Origin: Calliopum simillimum
Taxonomy: Eukaryota > Arthropoda > Insecta > Diptera > Lauxaniidae
DNA: 64,000 nt
Reading direction: 5' to 3'
Assembly: GCA_951812925.1 (NCBI GenBank)
Contig: OX638368.1
Span: 67,666,569-67,730,568 of the forward strand
Below, one piece after another: positions 32,055 through 42,582 of this stretch (its first letter is position 1; each line of letters begins with the position of its first letter). Below the pieces are notes generated by a model. It was given only the letters and a program-made list of their open reading frames with translations, did not search any database and had not been told where the DNA came from. The translations under genes and the position numbers were made by a program.

Positions 32055-33935
32055 TTGCAGGATATGAGTGCTGAGAAAAATAGGGTTAATCAGGCTATAC
32101 AGCGAAGCATGAATTTTGACTCAAACCGAAGTATAGAGCCGGGGATGGGTTTGCCCAGGACGCCTTTGCATACCACTGCCACAGATAATTCAATTAGGGA
32201 TTTATCTGATACCATCATAAATCGGCGTGATAACGAGAGCGCGGCTCGCTACGACCTTGCTTGCCAGGGGGCGATTCCGAAGGGTTCAACAGGAGCGGTA
32301 GGGCAACCGGAAGCAGAAGTGGTCACCTTTCCACCAAACATAAGTGTGCCACCTCCGAATAATCTATTCGAAGAAATGAGAAACGCGAGAAGATCCGAAA
32401 GGGAGGGGTTGTCTAGCGAGATTAGCTCTGCGATTAACGTGGCAATCGCTCAGGCAGGTGAAACGTATAGGTCTTCATTGAAAAACGAAATCTCAGAGAT
32501 GCAGCAATCTATGAGAAATGAGTTTTTAGGTTTCATGAAAAGTATTAATGAGCTAATAAAGCCTATACAGCAGAATATGCAAGCCAGGGCAGAACCAGTA
32601 GATAATCATAGCACAGCGGATAGCGAGCGAAATAGTTTACGACATGAAGCAGGTGACTTATTGCGTTTGAGTAATTTGACACTAAACGAAGGTGCAGTTG
32701 GAGGTAGAGTTGTGCCAGCACAAAATAGTAATACCCAAAGGGAGACAGGTTTTTCGGCAAGACAAAGCCACAGGCGTCATGAACAACATATAAATTTTCG
32801 GGCTGATGCAAGCATGGCACAGATAACTGATGACTCAAATCATAGAGTCGGAGTGAGGTACAGCGGAGATGGAGCTGGCCGTGGGGCTCAATATAGGACA
32901 TATATGAACCAGCAGAATGATGCAAATGGGAATAGAGAGCGTGAACCTGGTGAAGATAGGCGTAATTATAGCAGGGCTCAGGGGCATAATTTTGAGTATT
33001 CGACAAGAACACCGTGTGACAGGGATGATAGGAGATCTTGGACTCAGGGTGTAATTAAAATCGACAAGTGGGATCTGGTTTTTGACGGAGATAGAAAAAA
33101 AATGACAGTCGAAGATTTCGTTTTCCGTGTGGAGTACCTTCAGGCGCGTTATGGTATCCCTTGGGAGGAGGTGATACGTGATTTTCATCGTTTGGTTAGC
33201 GGAACTGCTAAAGAGTGGTTCTGGCTTCAAACTATGACTAATCCGTCGCCAAATTGGTCAAGTTTAAAACTAGCCATCCTTAGACAGTTTCGTTCACATA
33301 ATAGTGACTTTGAAATTATGAGGGAGCTTTACGAGTGTAGGCAGACACCTGAAGAAAGTATTGATCAATATTTCCACAAGATGTTGAAACTTCGTGCTCG
33401 ACTACATAACCCGATGCCAGAATATGACATGATACGAGTTTTAAAAAGGAATCTGCGAGAAAATTTAGGTAAAATTGTTTTCCCTATCGCTGTCTAAAAC
33501 GTTGAGCACTTGCGCTACGAATGTCTTGAAGCAGAATCTAGTTTTCTACGACGAGATATACGAAATTTTAGACCAGCGCAACCACCCATCAGATATCCCC
33601 AGCGAGGTCAGCAGCTGCATGAAATCATGTATGATGAAGATGCCATCAACGTTGGCTATGAGGATAATGTTGAAGCGATTCAAATAGATAGTAGAGCAGC
33701 TTTTCCTCAAAATAAAAGAGCACTGGTGTGTTGGAATTGCCGTGAAAATGGTCACACTTATTTTGATTGTGAGGCAGATGTGCGAAACATTTTTTGTTAC
33801 CGATGTGGCCTAGAGAAGGTTATTTCAACCAAATTCCCTGGCTGTAATAAGGGAAATGGAAAGAGGAGTGCGATAAAATCGGAGGAGTCGCGTTCCACGC
33901 AAACCTCCGAAGCATTTCAACCCAAGTGGAACTAG
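32055..33935 (+). pseudogene. gag: Gag of the large gypsy element, one in-frame stop
   Basis: The first 480 codons include a coiled, charged N-terminal half (EMRNARRSEREGLSSEISSA) and a capsid-like region (WDLVFDGDRKKMTVEDFVFR, IMRELYECRQTPEESIDQYF, MIRVLKRNLRENLGKIVF). A TAA at 33495-33497 interrupts the frame, which continues unshifted (NVEHLRYECLEAESSF) to 33935. The distal part has a clear zinc knuckle, CWNCRENGHTYFDC (CX2CX4HX4C), and a second cysteine pair (FCYRCGLEKV) without the histidine. The stop removes both in unread-through product. It could be a nonsense mutation, stop readthrough or a sequencing error. Confidence 0.85.
33851..33857 (+). promoter_or_regulatory. -1 frameshift heptamer G GGA AAT at gag-pol
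   Basis: Gag reads AAG GGA AAT here, giving a correctly phased G GGA AAT slippery heptamer. The pol frame opens exactly at this point: its previous stop is TAA at 33848-33850. The overlap with gag extends to 33935. This is how pol is most likely expressed. Confidence 0.75.
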
Positions 33936-36900
33936 ATCCAATAGATAAGCATGAAAATATAAAAAATTTATCGGATATGAAAAATAACATAGATGCAACA
34001 AAAGCTGAGGTCGTAGATAATAGTAGTAGTAAAAAACTGAAATTTAAGCCCCTGGAACAAAAAGTAAAAGAATATTTAGAAGTGAGGAATAGGATTTTCG
34101 GTGTAAATCAATGTTTAGGTATGAGATTAATTTCACGAAAAATTCAAAAAGCGCGCGATAGGTATAATACAAGAAAACTACAGCGGCGTATGATAGCAGA
34201 GGCGATACAATCAATAAATACAAAAGATCCAAGAGTGTTTGCAGAAATTTATATAAATGACATCATGTTGAAAGGTTTGCTAGATTCTGGAGCATCGGTG
34301 AGCTTATTAGGAAAAGGTTGCAGGGAAACCCTTGCTAAAATAAATGTTGAGATTCAGCAATATTTTTCACACATTAAAACTGCGGGGGGCCGTAGTCATC
34401 ATGCTCTAGGTAAAATTATTGTGCCTGTGAGATATAAAGAAAAGACTCGTGAAATGATTTTTTTTGTTTGCCCCTCATTAGAGCAAGAAATATATCTTGG
34501 AATAGATTTTTGGCGAAAGTTTGAGCTGGCTCCCGAAGTATTAGGTGTAGAGGAGGTAGAATTGAGCGAAAATATTGGAAACTCGCAAGATCCGAAGCAA
34601 CATATACTCACGATAGAGCAACAAAATAAGTTAGACGAGGTAAAACAAAAATTTTTGACATTTGAAAAAAATGGGCTAGGTAGAACGGAAGTAGAAAAGC
34701 ATAGTATAAAGCTTAAAGAGGGTGCTGAACCCGTAAAAGATAGGTGGTATCCGATCTCACCTGCGATACAAAGCTTAATTTATGTTGAGGTAGATAATAT
34801 GCTAAAATTGGGTGTTATCGAAGAAAGTCATAGCCCGTGGTCAAACAGAACGACGCTAGTAAGAAAGCCAGACAAAAATAGATTTTGTCTAGATGCCCGT
34901 AAGTTAAACGATAGGACAATCAAGGACGCCTATCCATTACAGAATATTGAACAAATTTTAAGCCGGATAGATGATACAGTTTATATAAGTAGTGTAGATC
35001 TGAAATTTGCTTTCTGGCAGATTGAGTTGGACGCAGAAAGTAAAGAGTTAACAGCCTTTACAGTTCCTGGTCGTCCACTCTACCAGTTTTGCGTTATGCC
35101 GTTCGGTTTATGTAATGCGGCGCAAAGATTATGCAGATTGATGGATAAGGTTGTTCCTGAAAGACTAAAGGGTAACGTCTTCGTATATTTGGATGACTTA
35201 CTGGTGATCGCGAAAGATTTTGAGTCACATATTTCTATTTTAAATGAGGTTGCGAAATGTTTTAAGGAGGCGAATTTGACTATTGGGATGAAGAAGTCAA
35301 AATTCTGTTTTAAGGAATTAAAATATTTAGGCTTTGTCATAGGAGGGGGAGTTTTAAGAACCGATCCTGACAAAATCACAGCAATTTCTGCAATTCCAAT
35401 ACCAAAAACGCCACGACAAGTACGCAGTTTCTTAGGGACAGCTGGGTGGTATCGGAGGTTTATACCTAATTTTGCTGGAATAGCGTCCGCGTTAAGTGAT
35501 ACCCTTAAAAAGGCGAATGCATTCAAAATGACCCCTCAAGCCACTGAAGCATTTGAAGAATTAAAGCGAGCATTGACAACAGCACCAGTTCTGGTACATC
35601 CAGATTTTAAAAAACATTTTTACATTCAATGCGATGCTTCGCATATTGGGATAGGGGTAGTGTTGTTTCAGAAAGATAGTGAAAACAGTGATAGGCCAAT
35701 AGCTTTTTTTTCTCAGAAATTGAATGGAGCACAACAGAACTATAGCGTGACTGAAAAAGAGTGTTTGGCAGCGTTACTGGCGGTAAGGAGATTTAGGCCA
35801 TACGTTGAGCTAATGCCATTCACAATAATTACTGACCACGCGAGCCTTAAATGGCTCATGAGTTTACGTGACTTAAGTGGACGCTTAGCACGGTGGTCTT
35901 TACAACTGCAGGCTTTTAACTTCAATATTGAACATCGAAAGGGCGCTGAGAACATAGTCGCGGATACACTTTCCAGAGCTTTTGAAATAGATACAGTAGA
36001 GGGAATGGAGCTGTTGGACTTGGAAACCACAGAATTTCAATCTGAAGAGTACCTAGAGATGATAAAAACTATAGAGGAAAATCAGGAAAATTTGCCTGAC
36101 TTAAAAGTAGAAGATGGGGTCGTATTTAAGTGTACTAGATATGAGCAGGATGAATATAATGATTCAAAGTGGAAAATGTGGATACCTGAAGGTCTGACAG
36201 CAGCCATGATCACTAAAGCGCATGAACCAGAAAATACAGCTCACGGAGGCATCGCTAAAACGTTATACAGATTGAGACAATATTATTTTTGGCCACGAAT
36301 GACGATACAAGTACGTAATTATGTTAGTAATTGTGTTGTGTGCAAGGAAACGAAACCCACCAACAAACAGCTACGACCTGGCATTGGGACTGAAGTGGTT
36401 ACAGATAGGCCTTTCCAAAAATTATATGTGGATTTTCTTGGTAAATATCCGCGTTCAAAAGGGGGAAATGCATACATATTTATTGTTGTTGACCATTTCA
36501 CAAAATTTGTTTTCTTGAAATGCATGAGAGAAGCCACTGCTGCGAATATTGTTACATTTTTGGTGCAAGAAATATTCCATAAATTCGGGGTTCCAGAACT
36601 AATCCACTCTGATAATGGTAAGCAATTTACCTCCAAGGAATTTCAAAACCTTTTAAATGCATATAAAATTCAACACCTTAAAACCGCTTATTATGCACCC
36701 CAATCGAATGCTTCAGAGAGGGTAAACCAATCTGTTTTAGCAGCGGTTCGTGCTTACCTGCAATCGGACCACAGAGACTGGGATTTTTATATCTCTGAAA
36801 TTGAGTGCGCTCTGCGTACGGCAGTCCATGCATCAACGGGGGTAAGTCCCTATTTTGCGCTTTTCGGCCAACATATGTTTACGTGCGGCACGGACTATAA

Positions 36901-37243
36901 GCTGGCCAGAAAATTAGGTAGCTTAGAAAGTGAAAATATTTTAAATAAAGAGGATAGATTGCAGCTAATTAGACAAAAAATTAAGGAAAATATACATAAA
37001 GCCTTCGAAAGGAATGAAAAATTGTTAAGCCGGCGGTGTAGAGTCGTGAATTTTGTAGCAGGACAAGAAGTTTACAAACGGAATTATACGTTGAGCGAGT
37101 TTAAAAAAAATATAAATGCGAAGTTTTGTCGCAAATTTAGCAAATGCAGGATAGTAAAAGCGATAGGCAAAAATATGTATGAACTTGAAACGTTACAAGG
37201 AAAATCTCTTGGAGTTTACCATGTGAAAGATTTGAAACAATAG
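33851..37243 (+). CDS. pol: Pol of the large gypsy element: protease, RT, RNase H, integrase
   Basis: The frame is open for about 1,130 codons (1,105 from the GTG at 33926, where I see no strong initiation context, so a frameshift from gag is assumed). The protease has LLDSGASVSLLG (about residue 115 counting from 33926). RT shows VDLKFAFWQIELD, VMPFGLCNAAQ and catalytic FVYLDDLLVIAK (about 420). RNase H begins IQCDASHIGIGVVLF. The integrase zinc finger is H..H (HEPENTAHGG) and CVVCKETK (about 760-810). The catalytic core has D in DFLGKY, HSDNGKQF and E in NASERVNQS (about 835, 895, 930). The C-terminal part ends in a basic chromatin-like region (LGVYHVKDLKQ). It has no stops and may be active. 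Confidence 0.95.
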   Translation, partial: GKWKEECDKIGGVAFHANLRSISTQVELDPIDKHENIKNLSDMKNNIDATKAEVVDNSSSKKLKFKPLEQKVKEYLEVRNRIFGVNQCLGMRLISRKIQKARDRYNTRKLQRRMIAEAIQSINTKDPRVFAEIYINDIMLKGLLDSGASVSLLGKGCRETLAKINVEIQQYFSHIKTAGGRSHHALGKIIVPVRYKEKTREMIFFVCPSLEQEIYLGIDFWRKFELAPEVLGVEEVELSENIGNSQDPKQHILTIEQQNKLDEVKQKFLTFEKNGLGRTEVEKHSIKLKEGAEPVKDRWYPISPAIQSLIYVEVDNMLKLGVIEESHSPWSNRTTLVRKPDKNRFCLDARKLNDRTIKDAYPLQNIEQILSRIDDTVYISSVDLKFAFWQIELDAESKELTAFTVPGRPLYQFCVMPFGLCNAAQRLCRLMDKVVPERLKGNVFVYLDDLLVIAKDFESHISILNEVAKCFKEANLTIGMKKSKFCFKELKYLGFVIGGGVLRTDPDKITAISAIPIPKTPRQVRSFLGTAGWYRRFIPNFAGIASALSDTLKKANAFKMTPQATEAFEELKRALTTAPVLVHPDFKKHFYIQCDASHIGIGVVLFQKDSENSDRPIAFFSQKLNGAQQNYSVTEKECLAALLAVRRFRPYVELMPFTIITDHASLKWLMSLRDLSGRLARWSLQLQAFNFNIEHRKGAENIVADTLSRAFEIDTVEGMELLDLETTEFQSEEYLEMIKTIEENQENLPDLKVEDGVVFKCTRYEQDEYNDSKWKMWIPEGLTAAMITKAHEPENTAHGGIAKTLYRLRQYYFWPRMTIQVRNYVSNCVVCKETKPTNKQLRPGIGTEVVTDRPFQKLYVDFLGKYPRSKGGNAYIFIVVDHFTKFVFLKCMREATAANIVTFLVQEIFHKFGVPELIHSDNGKQFTSKEFQNLLNAYKIQHLKTAYYAPQSNASERVNQSVLAAVRAYLQSDHRDWDFYISEIECALRTAVHASTGVSPYFALFGQHMFTCGTDYKLARKLGSLESENILNKEDRLQLIRQKIKENIHKAFERNEKLLSRRCRVVNFVAGQEVYKRNYTLSEFKKNINAKFCRKFSKCRIVKAIGKNMYELETLQGKSLGVYHVKDLKQ

Positions 37244-37579
37244 AGTCGTTTTTGTAGATAGGTAGTATTTACCAAAATCTTGCGTTATTTAAAACATACA
37301 CCAAATTTACTAGTCGCCTTTGCTTTTTACATGATAGTGTGAGCATCTGTTTCGATTTCCTTGAAAAAAATCCTGAAGTATAAACCAGGCTGTTGAAACA
37401 GAATACTGATCGGTTTAAAAATGCCCGGCGAAGTCAGTCGATAAAGCATGAAACTCTTTTCCTCAGGGTGTGGGCGCTTGCCTACGTTGGGCGCTGTAGT
37501 AGAAACTTTACCTAAACTTTTTATCCATGGACCCTTAGCTCACTGCATCCTCTGCACGTAGTTAGTGGATTCAGAGTTT
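37244..37579 (+). other. 3' end of the internal region, no polypurine tract evident
   Basis: 336 non-coding bases between pol and the 3' LTR. The bases just before the LTR (GGATTCAGAGTTT) are not a purine tract, unusual for this type of element. Confidence 0.5.
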
Positions 37580-40500
37580 TGTAGCGTGGGCCCTTTTGAA
37601 ATTTTTTTTTTTGTATAATTAATATTTCGTATTAATATGCATATGTATATAAAAAAGTAAATTGCATTTTTTTTTTTTTTCCTACGATATCTCGTATTTA
37701 ACATGGAAAAAACGTATTTTCAAAAAAACAAAAAAAAATCATCCGAGCAAAAATTTTGAACCCGCCCTATAGTGGTATCTAGTACCATATCTGGTATCCA
37801 AAACATAAACGTGAATGTTAGAATAATCGAAAAGATATTTTTATTTTTGAGTTTGGATCTTTCGTTGCGCAAAAAAAAAAAAAAAAAAAGAATGCATAAA
37901 AAAACAAAAAGCAAAGAATCACTAACCCACAGGCATACGCATATGTATACGTATGTATGTAAATTGGTAGACATCAATAACAAGTGATCAGTCAATAACA
38001 AAGGCAAATTTTCTGATCATGTGGTTGTTGTTATGTTGTAGTACGTTTTACATTGCGTGTATTTACAACGATTTGCACGTTGGGACAATAAGCAAAAGCA
38101 GTAGAGAAAATATGAGCATGCAGGTAGCGTTATTGAAACTTGCATTGTGCAGTGCTAGACCTTTTTAGGACAATGGGTGTAAGTGGTGCAGAACGAAAAT
38201 ATGCGAAAAGCTTGATTTTTCCTTTTATTTCGTATGCTGCTGCTATTGATGATCGCCTGTTATGATGATGTATCTTTTAGAACATAATTTTCACCGAAAC
38301 CGTTTCGTTAGGGATTTTTTTTTGATTTTCTCGATCGCATATTCTTGGCCTTGGCCTTGGCCATGAAATTTAAGGTTTTTGACCCACTTTTTTTTGGTGC
38401 TGTGGTAGCTCACCATATAAGACAGACCTTTTCTTTATTGGAATTTTAAGATCGGAATTTTTGAAATCACGCCAGATCGGCCTTGACCATGAGGGTGGTT
38501 ATTGACCCGTAGTCCCGCAATAGTTGGATCTTTGCAATAACATGTTTACCAAAAAAAAATAGAATGTTTTTGCAAGTCTCCACAAAACTTTCATTGGGCG
38601 GATAAAGTTGGGACTGCAGAAAATCAAAGGTGTCGTCGTGGCCTTAGATAGAATTTTAGTTCAGTTTTAAAATTACATTTCAATTCGGCGGTCGCTTGTT
38701 CATTCGATACTAAAAAGGTTACAAATTTTGTTAAAAAAAAAAAAAAAAAATTAGAGTGCTAGTGCCCGGTCGTAAGGACTTCGTCGTTGCGTTCTAAAAA
38801 AAAGTCCTTTTAGTGGTTTTGTGGGAAAAAAAATTAAACAACAAAATTTAAGCAAAATTCGTTTAAATAAAACTTAGAAAAAAAGAGGCTATGAAATAAT
38901 TTACAGGCCATCAAAAAACAGAAAGCCCACAAAAATTGAAAGCATAAGGCCTAGTGCAATTTAAAACAAGAAAAACATAAAATTAAATAAAAATAAGTGG
39001 CACTTATAATAAAGACGACTGGAGGTTTACAACTGAGCGCAGAAGGACGATACAGGGCACAGCCAAAAATAAGGATTACTCCTAAAAGAAAAAGGATCTT
39101 AAGCGGGAAAAAGGACTCAACAGTGACCGCCAGGAAAAAGCAGATTTCAGGAGATTTACACAAGAAGATAAGTTCTATTTTGCAATGTTTTGCATTTATT
39201 TCCTTTTGGACCCGCGGTAGATCCTTTTTATAAATTTTTATAATTTATTTTTGAAATATTCGACAAAATATTTTAAGTCGTCGAAAATTTTTAAAGGAAA
39301 AGCAGGTTATCAGGATTCCAGGTTGCAGTCACCAATATTATACGAGATTTCAGCAGATATACATACTTTTTCGTACAGTTAAAATTTGATAAAGCGGAAA
39401 AAAATATGTGATGAATTGTCTAAAGCTTATTTAAAATTTTGATAAAAAGATACTAATAAGTAGAAGGAAAATTTATAGCGTTATATTTATGTTGGTTAAG
39501 GACTAAGGTTAGGGTGTACCTTTAAGGAAATTTAATTTACAAAATTTAAAATAAAATTCTGTATGTATTTAAGTACGTTAGTGTTAGTTTTTTTTCTGTT
39601 ATGTAGACCGCTACAACTAGCCAAAATCCTTTATATTAATTTAGTTTTTTTTTCGAACGATTTTCTTGTCTTTTTGCCCATCGACCAAAGAGCTCTTAGG
39701 TGTTAGGGTATAAGAAAAAAAATATTAATATATAATTGGAAAAAAGAGAGATTTATAGGACAAATTTTTAAAGGCAAATAAGGTATTTTGGCCCGTTGTG
39801 CAGGTCCCCCCAAAGGATCTTGCTTTTGTATTTAAGTATATTTAAGTATAAGGTTTCAATTCAGAATTGTTGTTCATTACGGGTGTGTGTGTAAATCATT
39901 TAGTTTTTTTTTTGTATTAGTACATATTTATAACTTTTGTAATATAACTTTTTAAATGATTAAAGCTAACATTTAAATCGAACTTCCGTTTCCGTTCATT
40001 TACTTAGTTCCGGTTATTCTATCTAGCTTTGTTTTTGGAGACTCGCAATGATTTGCTAAATTGCGATTTTGGGGAAATGGTAGTGGGGTGTGGCAAGCAA
40101 CGATGATCGAAAAATAAAAGTATGTGTGTAAGTATGTGTGCCTTTTAAATAAGTTGTTTTGGGATGATGTCAAGGACATCATCATTGGAGGGGTGGGCAG
40201 GCTACAGGCAGGAACATCAGGCCTGCGGATTTTGTGTTCATTTGCAGATATTGGGTTTGGGTATTTTGGAGTATTTTTCCTTTTTGTGTGTTCTTAATTT
40301 TTTTTGAGGAATAAATTTCGAAGCTATAGTTTTTGCGATTTATTTAAATTTAGTTTGAAATTATGGTTCAGTTTTCTGGCCTGATTTTCATTTTTTTTGA
40401 TTTTTTTTTGTATGCCGGCTTAACTGGAAGTGATGGGTCGTGCCTCCCCTGAGGAAAAACCTGAGCTAGCCGACGATCACTTCCGGTCATCCACCATGGC

Positions 40501-40608
40501 GCAGCCAATGAACTTGTACTGGTGGTGATAGTTTTTTTTTGAGTTGAGGGTAAGGAAAAAAATAGACACTCAGCCAAAAAAACAAAAAAATAAGAAGGTC
40601 GTGCTACA
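37580..40608 (+). repeat. 3' LTR (3.03 kb) of the large gypsy element
   Basis: 3,029 bp copy of the 5' LTR starting TGTAGC and ending GCTACA; a few scattered substitutions and homopolymer length changes. Followed by TGGT (40609-40612), the duplicated target. Confidence 0.93.
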
Positions 40609-40870
40609 TGGTCTCTCAAATTTTGTTGGTACTGATTCAAAGATTGCTATAACCACTTATTTCATCCATCTCGTAGATTTCTTCACGAAAACTGAACAGG
40701 AACAAATTGTGAAACATTTTACAACACAACTCTGTTATTGTGAAATATTTTACAACACAACTCTGTTTGATTTCGTGAAGTGGCATCGTTTGCTCATTCA
40801 TTTCATGATTAAAATAATCACCAAATATATGATTATTTTGATTATGAATGTCTATGTAAACTAGCCCTTA

Positions 40871-41316
40871 CGGAAATGCAGCCGACTCTGCAAATCAGCC
40901 GAGCCGGCAAACTTAAGAAAATTAAATTGGTTATAATATCTTATAATTTGAAGTAATTTATCTAAATCGGCATATTTTCAGTAGGTTTAACTTCTATTTT
41001 TTATTTGTGTATGCAATTTAGTAGATTAAACATATGAAATATGCAATTTTTTTTACATTCGCGTAATTTCAGCTGTGCTACCAATCTTGCCGATTCGTTC
41101 CGTTTTTCTGACGAATCTTGCCGACTCGCGATCGCTGCTAAGGCCCATACATTTATTCCTCTTTCCACACAATTCCTACAGCCGTATTTATAATAAAAGT
41201 AAAACCATGGAATGAGGCTATTCCGAAGTTAAACATGAAATTCTGATTTTAAACAATTTTATTCCCAGTTTAAATTTTAAACTGCCTTCGATTCGAGCAG
41301 GTTTAAAGCTAGTTAA
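40871..41316. other. Unassigned sequence
   Basis: No frame or repeat end identified between the MITE end and the next foldback. Phrases such as GCCGAGCCGG and GAATCTTGCCGACTCGCG recur loosely but support no feature. Confidence 0.4.
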
Positions 41317-42510
41317 GCGCCACTATGGTTTTTTTTTTTGACAAAAAAGTTTACACAAAAATAATTCACTACAAGGACACATTTTCTTTAAAAAATTAAA
41401 CGCGAAATTAAAGGTTATGCATTCACCTATCTGAAAAGATGCCCTCTTTTTCCAGCATCTGATCCACAAAATAGTGACACGGGTCGAAATCTCTTGAATT
41501 TTGAAAAAATCGATTTTTCTGTTTAAAGATGTTAGTCGCATTAAACGCAGGAGTGATATATGAATAAATTTACATGTATTCAATCAAATCAATTAAGATG
41601 AAATGAACTCAAACTGAAAATGGGCGGTGCCACGCTCCAAAAACAAATTCGTGATATCTCCGAAACTATTAGTCGCAGATAGATAAGATTCGGTATATTT
41701 GTAATAGGCACAGAAAGAAATAATATTTTTTAGAAAAGTGGGCGAATCCACGCCGCAAAAATATAAAACACACCATATCTTCGAAACTATTTGAACCACG
41801 TGGATTAAATTCGGTTTATATACAAAAATCATCAAGACAAATAATGTCTGCTGAAAAAATATGTGGTGCCACGCCAACAGGCAGAGCTACATGAATGAAC
41901 TTATTTCCTATAGAACAGAGTAGCAATTAATAAGGATATGTTCATTATTGGGTGTGGTACCGCCCTTTTTTTCAGCAAATGTTATTTGACTCACTACCTT
42001 TTATATATATACCGAAATTCATCCCTGTAGCTCAAGTAGTTTCGGAGATATGATAAGTTTTATATTTGTTGAGCGTGGCACCGCCTCCTTTTTCAGTATT
42101 TCTCTCTGTGCCTTTTACAAACATACCGAATCTTATCTATCTGCGTCTAATAGTTTCGGAGATATGACGTATATGACGAATTTGTTTTTGGGGCGTGGCA
42201 CCGCCCATTTTCACTTTGAGTTCATTTCATCTTAATTGATTTGATTGAATGCACATTAATTTATTCATATATCACTCCTGCGTTTAATGTGACTAACATT
42301 TTTAAACAGAAAAATTGATTTTTTCAAAATTCAAAAGATTTCGACCAGTGTCACTATTTTGTGGATCAGATGCTGGAAAAAGCGGGCATCTTTTCAAATA
42401 GGTGAATGTATAATCTTTAATTTCGCGTTTAATTTTTTTAAAGAAAATGTGTCCTTGTAGTGAATTATTTTTGTGTACACTTTTTTGTCAAAAAAAACCA
42501 TAGTGCGCCG
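41317..42510. repeat. Long foldback (hairpin) repeat B with GGCGGTGCCACGC units
   Basis: About 590 bases are inverted around a centre near 41910. The outer ends pair CACTATGG with CCATAGTG. Arms share long stretches, e.g. AAACGCAGGAGTGATATATG with its complement and GCATCTGATCCACAAAATAGTG. Each arm holds repeating units of about 110-125 bases carrying GTGGCACCGCCC (or its complement) plus TTTCGGAGATATGA. No coding sequence is supported; short ORFs are arm translations. Confidence 0.88.
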
Positions 42511-42582
42511 GTTTAAATTTTTTGACATGATGCAAATATTGTCAAAAAATCAAAACAAAACTAGTAAGGGTGGTATCTTTGG

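Larger units (their letters stand above)
27966..40608 (+). mobile_element. 12.6 kb Ty3/gypsy element with 3.03 kb LTRs
   Basis: Two near-identical LTRs (27966-30993 and 37580-40608) start TGTAGC and end GCTACA. The target TGGT is duplicated at 27962-27965 and 40609-40612. Internal order is primer-binding site (twice), leader, gag and pol; no env. Very long LTRs and this pol are reminiscent of the Osvaldo/Ulysses lineage of flies, an inference. The LTRs differ at only a handful of positions by eye (for example C/T near 28513, A/G near 29807, a one-base indel near 28155, and T-run lengths), so the insertion is young. Confidence 0.95.
27761..40867. mobile_element. TTA-duplicating MITE (about 450 bp), split by a large gypsy element
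   Basis: Its ends are 37 bp inverted repeats with one mismatch: GGGCTAGTTTACATAGAC at 27761 and the complement ending at 40867. TTA is duplicated at 27758-27760 and 40868-40870, as for PIF/Harbinger. The element proper is only 27761-27965 plus 40613-40867; the 12.6 kb between is a later retrotransposon. The right half contains a 30 bp tandem duplication (about 40704-40764). No coding capacity. Confidence 0.85.

Noticed and set aside
32563..33012. 149-codon minus-strand ORF
   Set aside because: Antisense shadow of gag of the large gypsy element.
35080..35526. 148-codon minus-strand ORF
   Set aside because: Antisense shadow of the reverse-transcriptase region.
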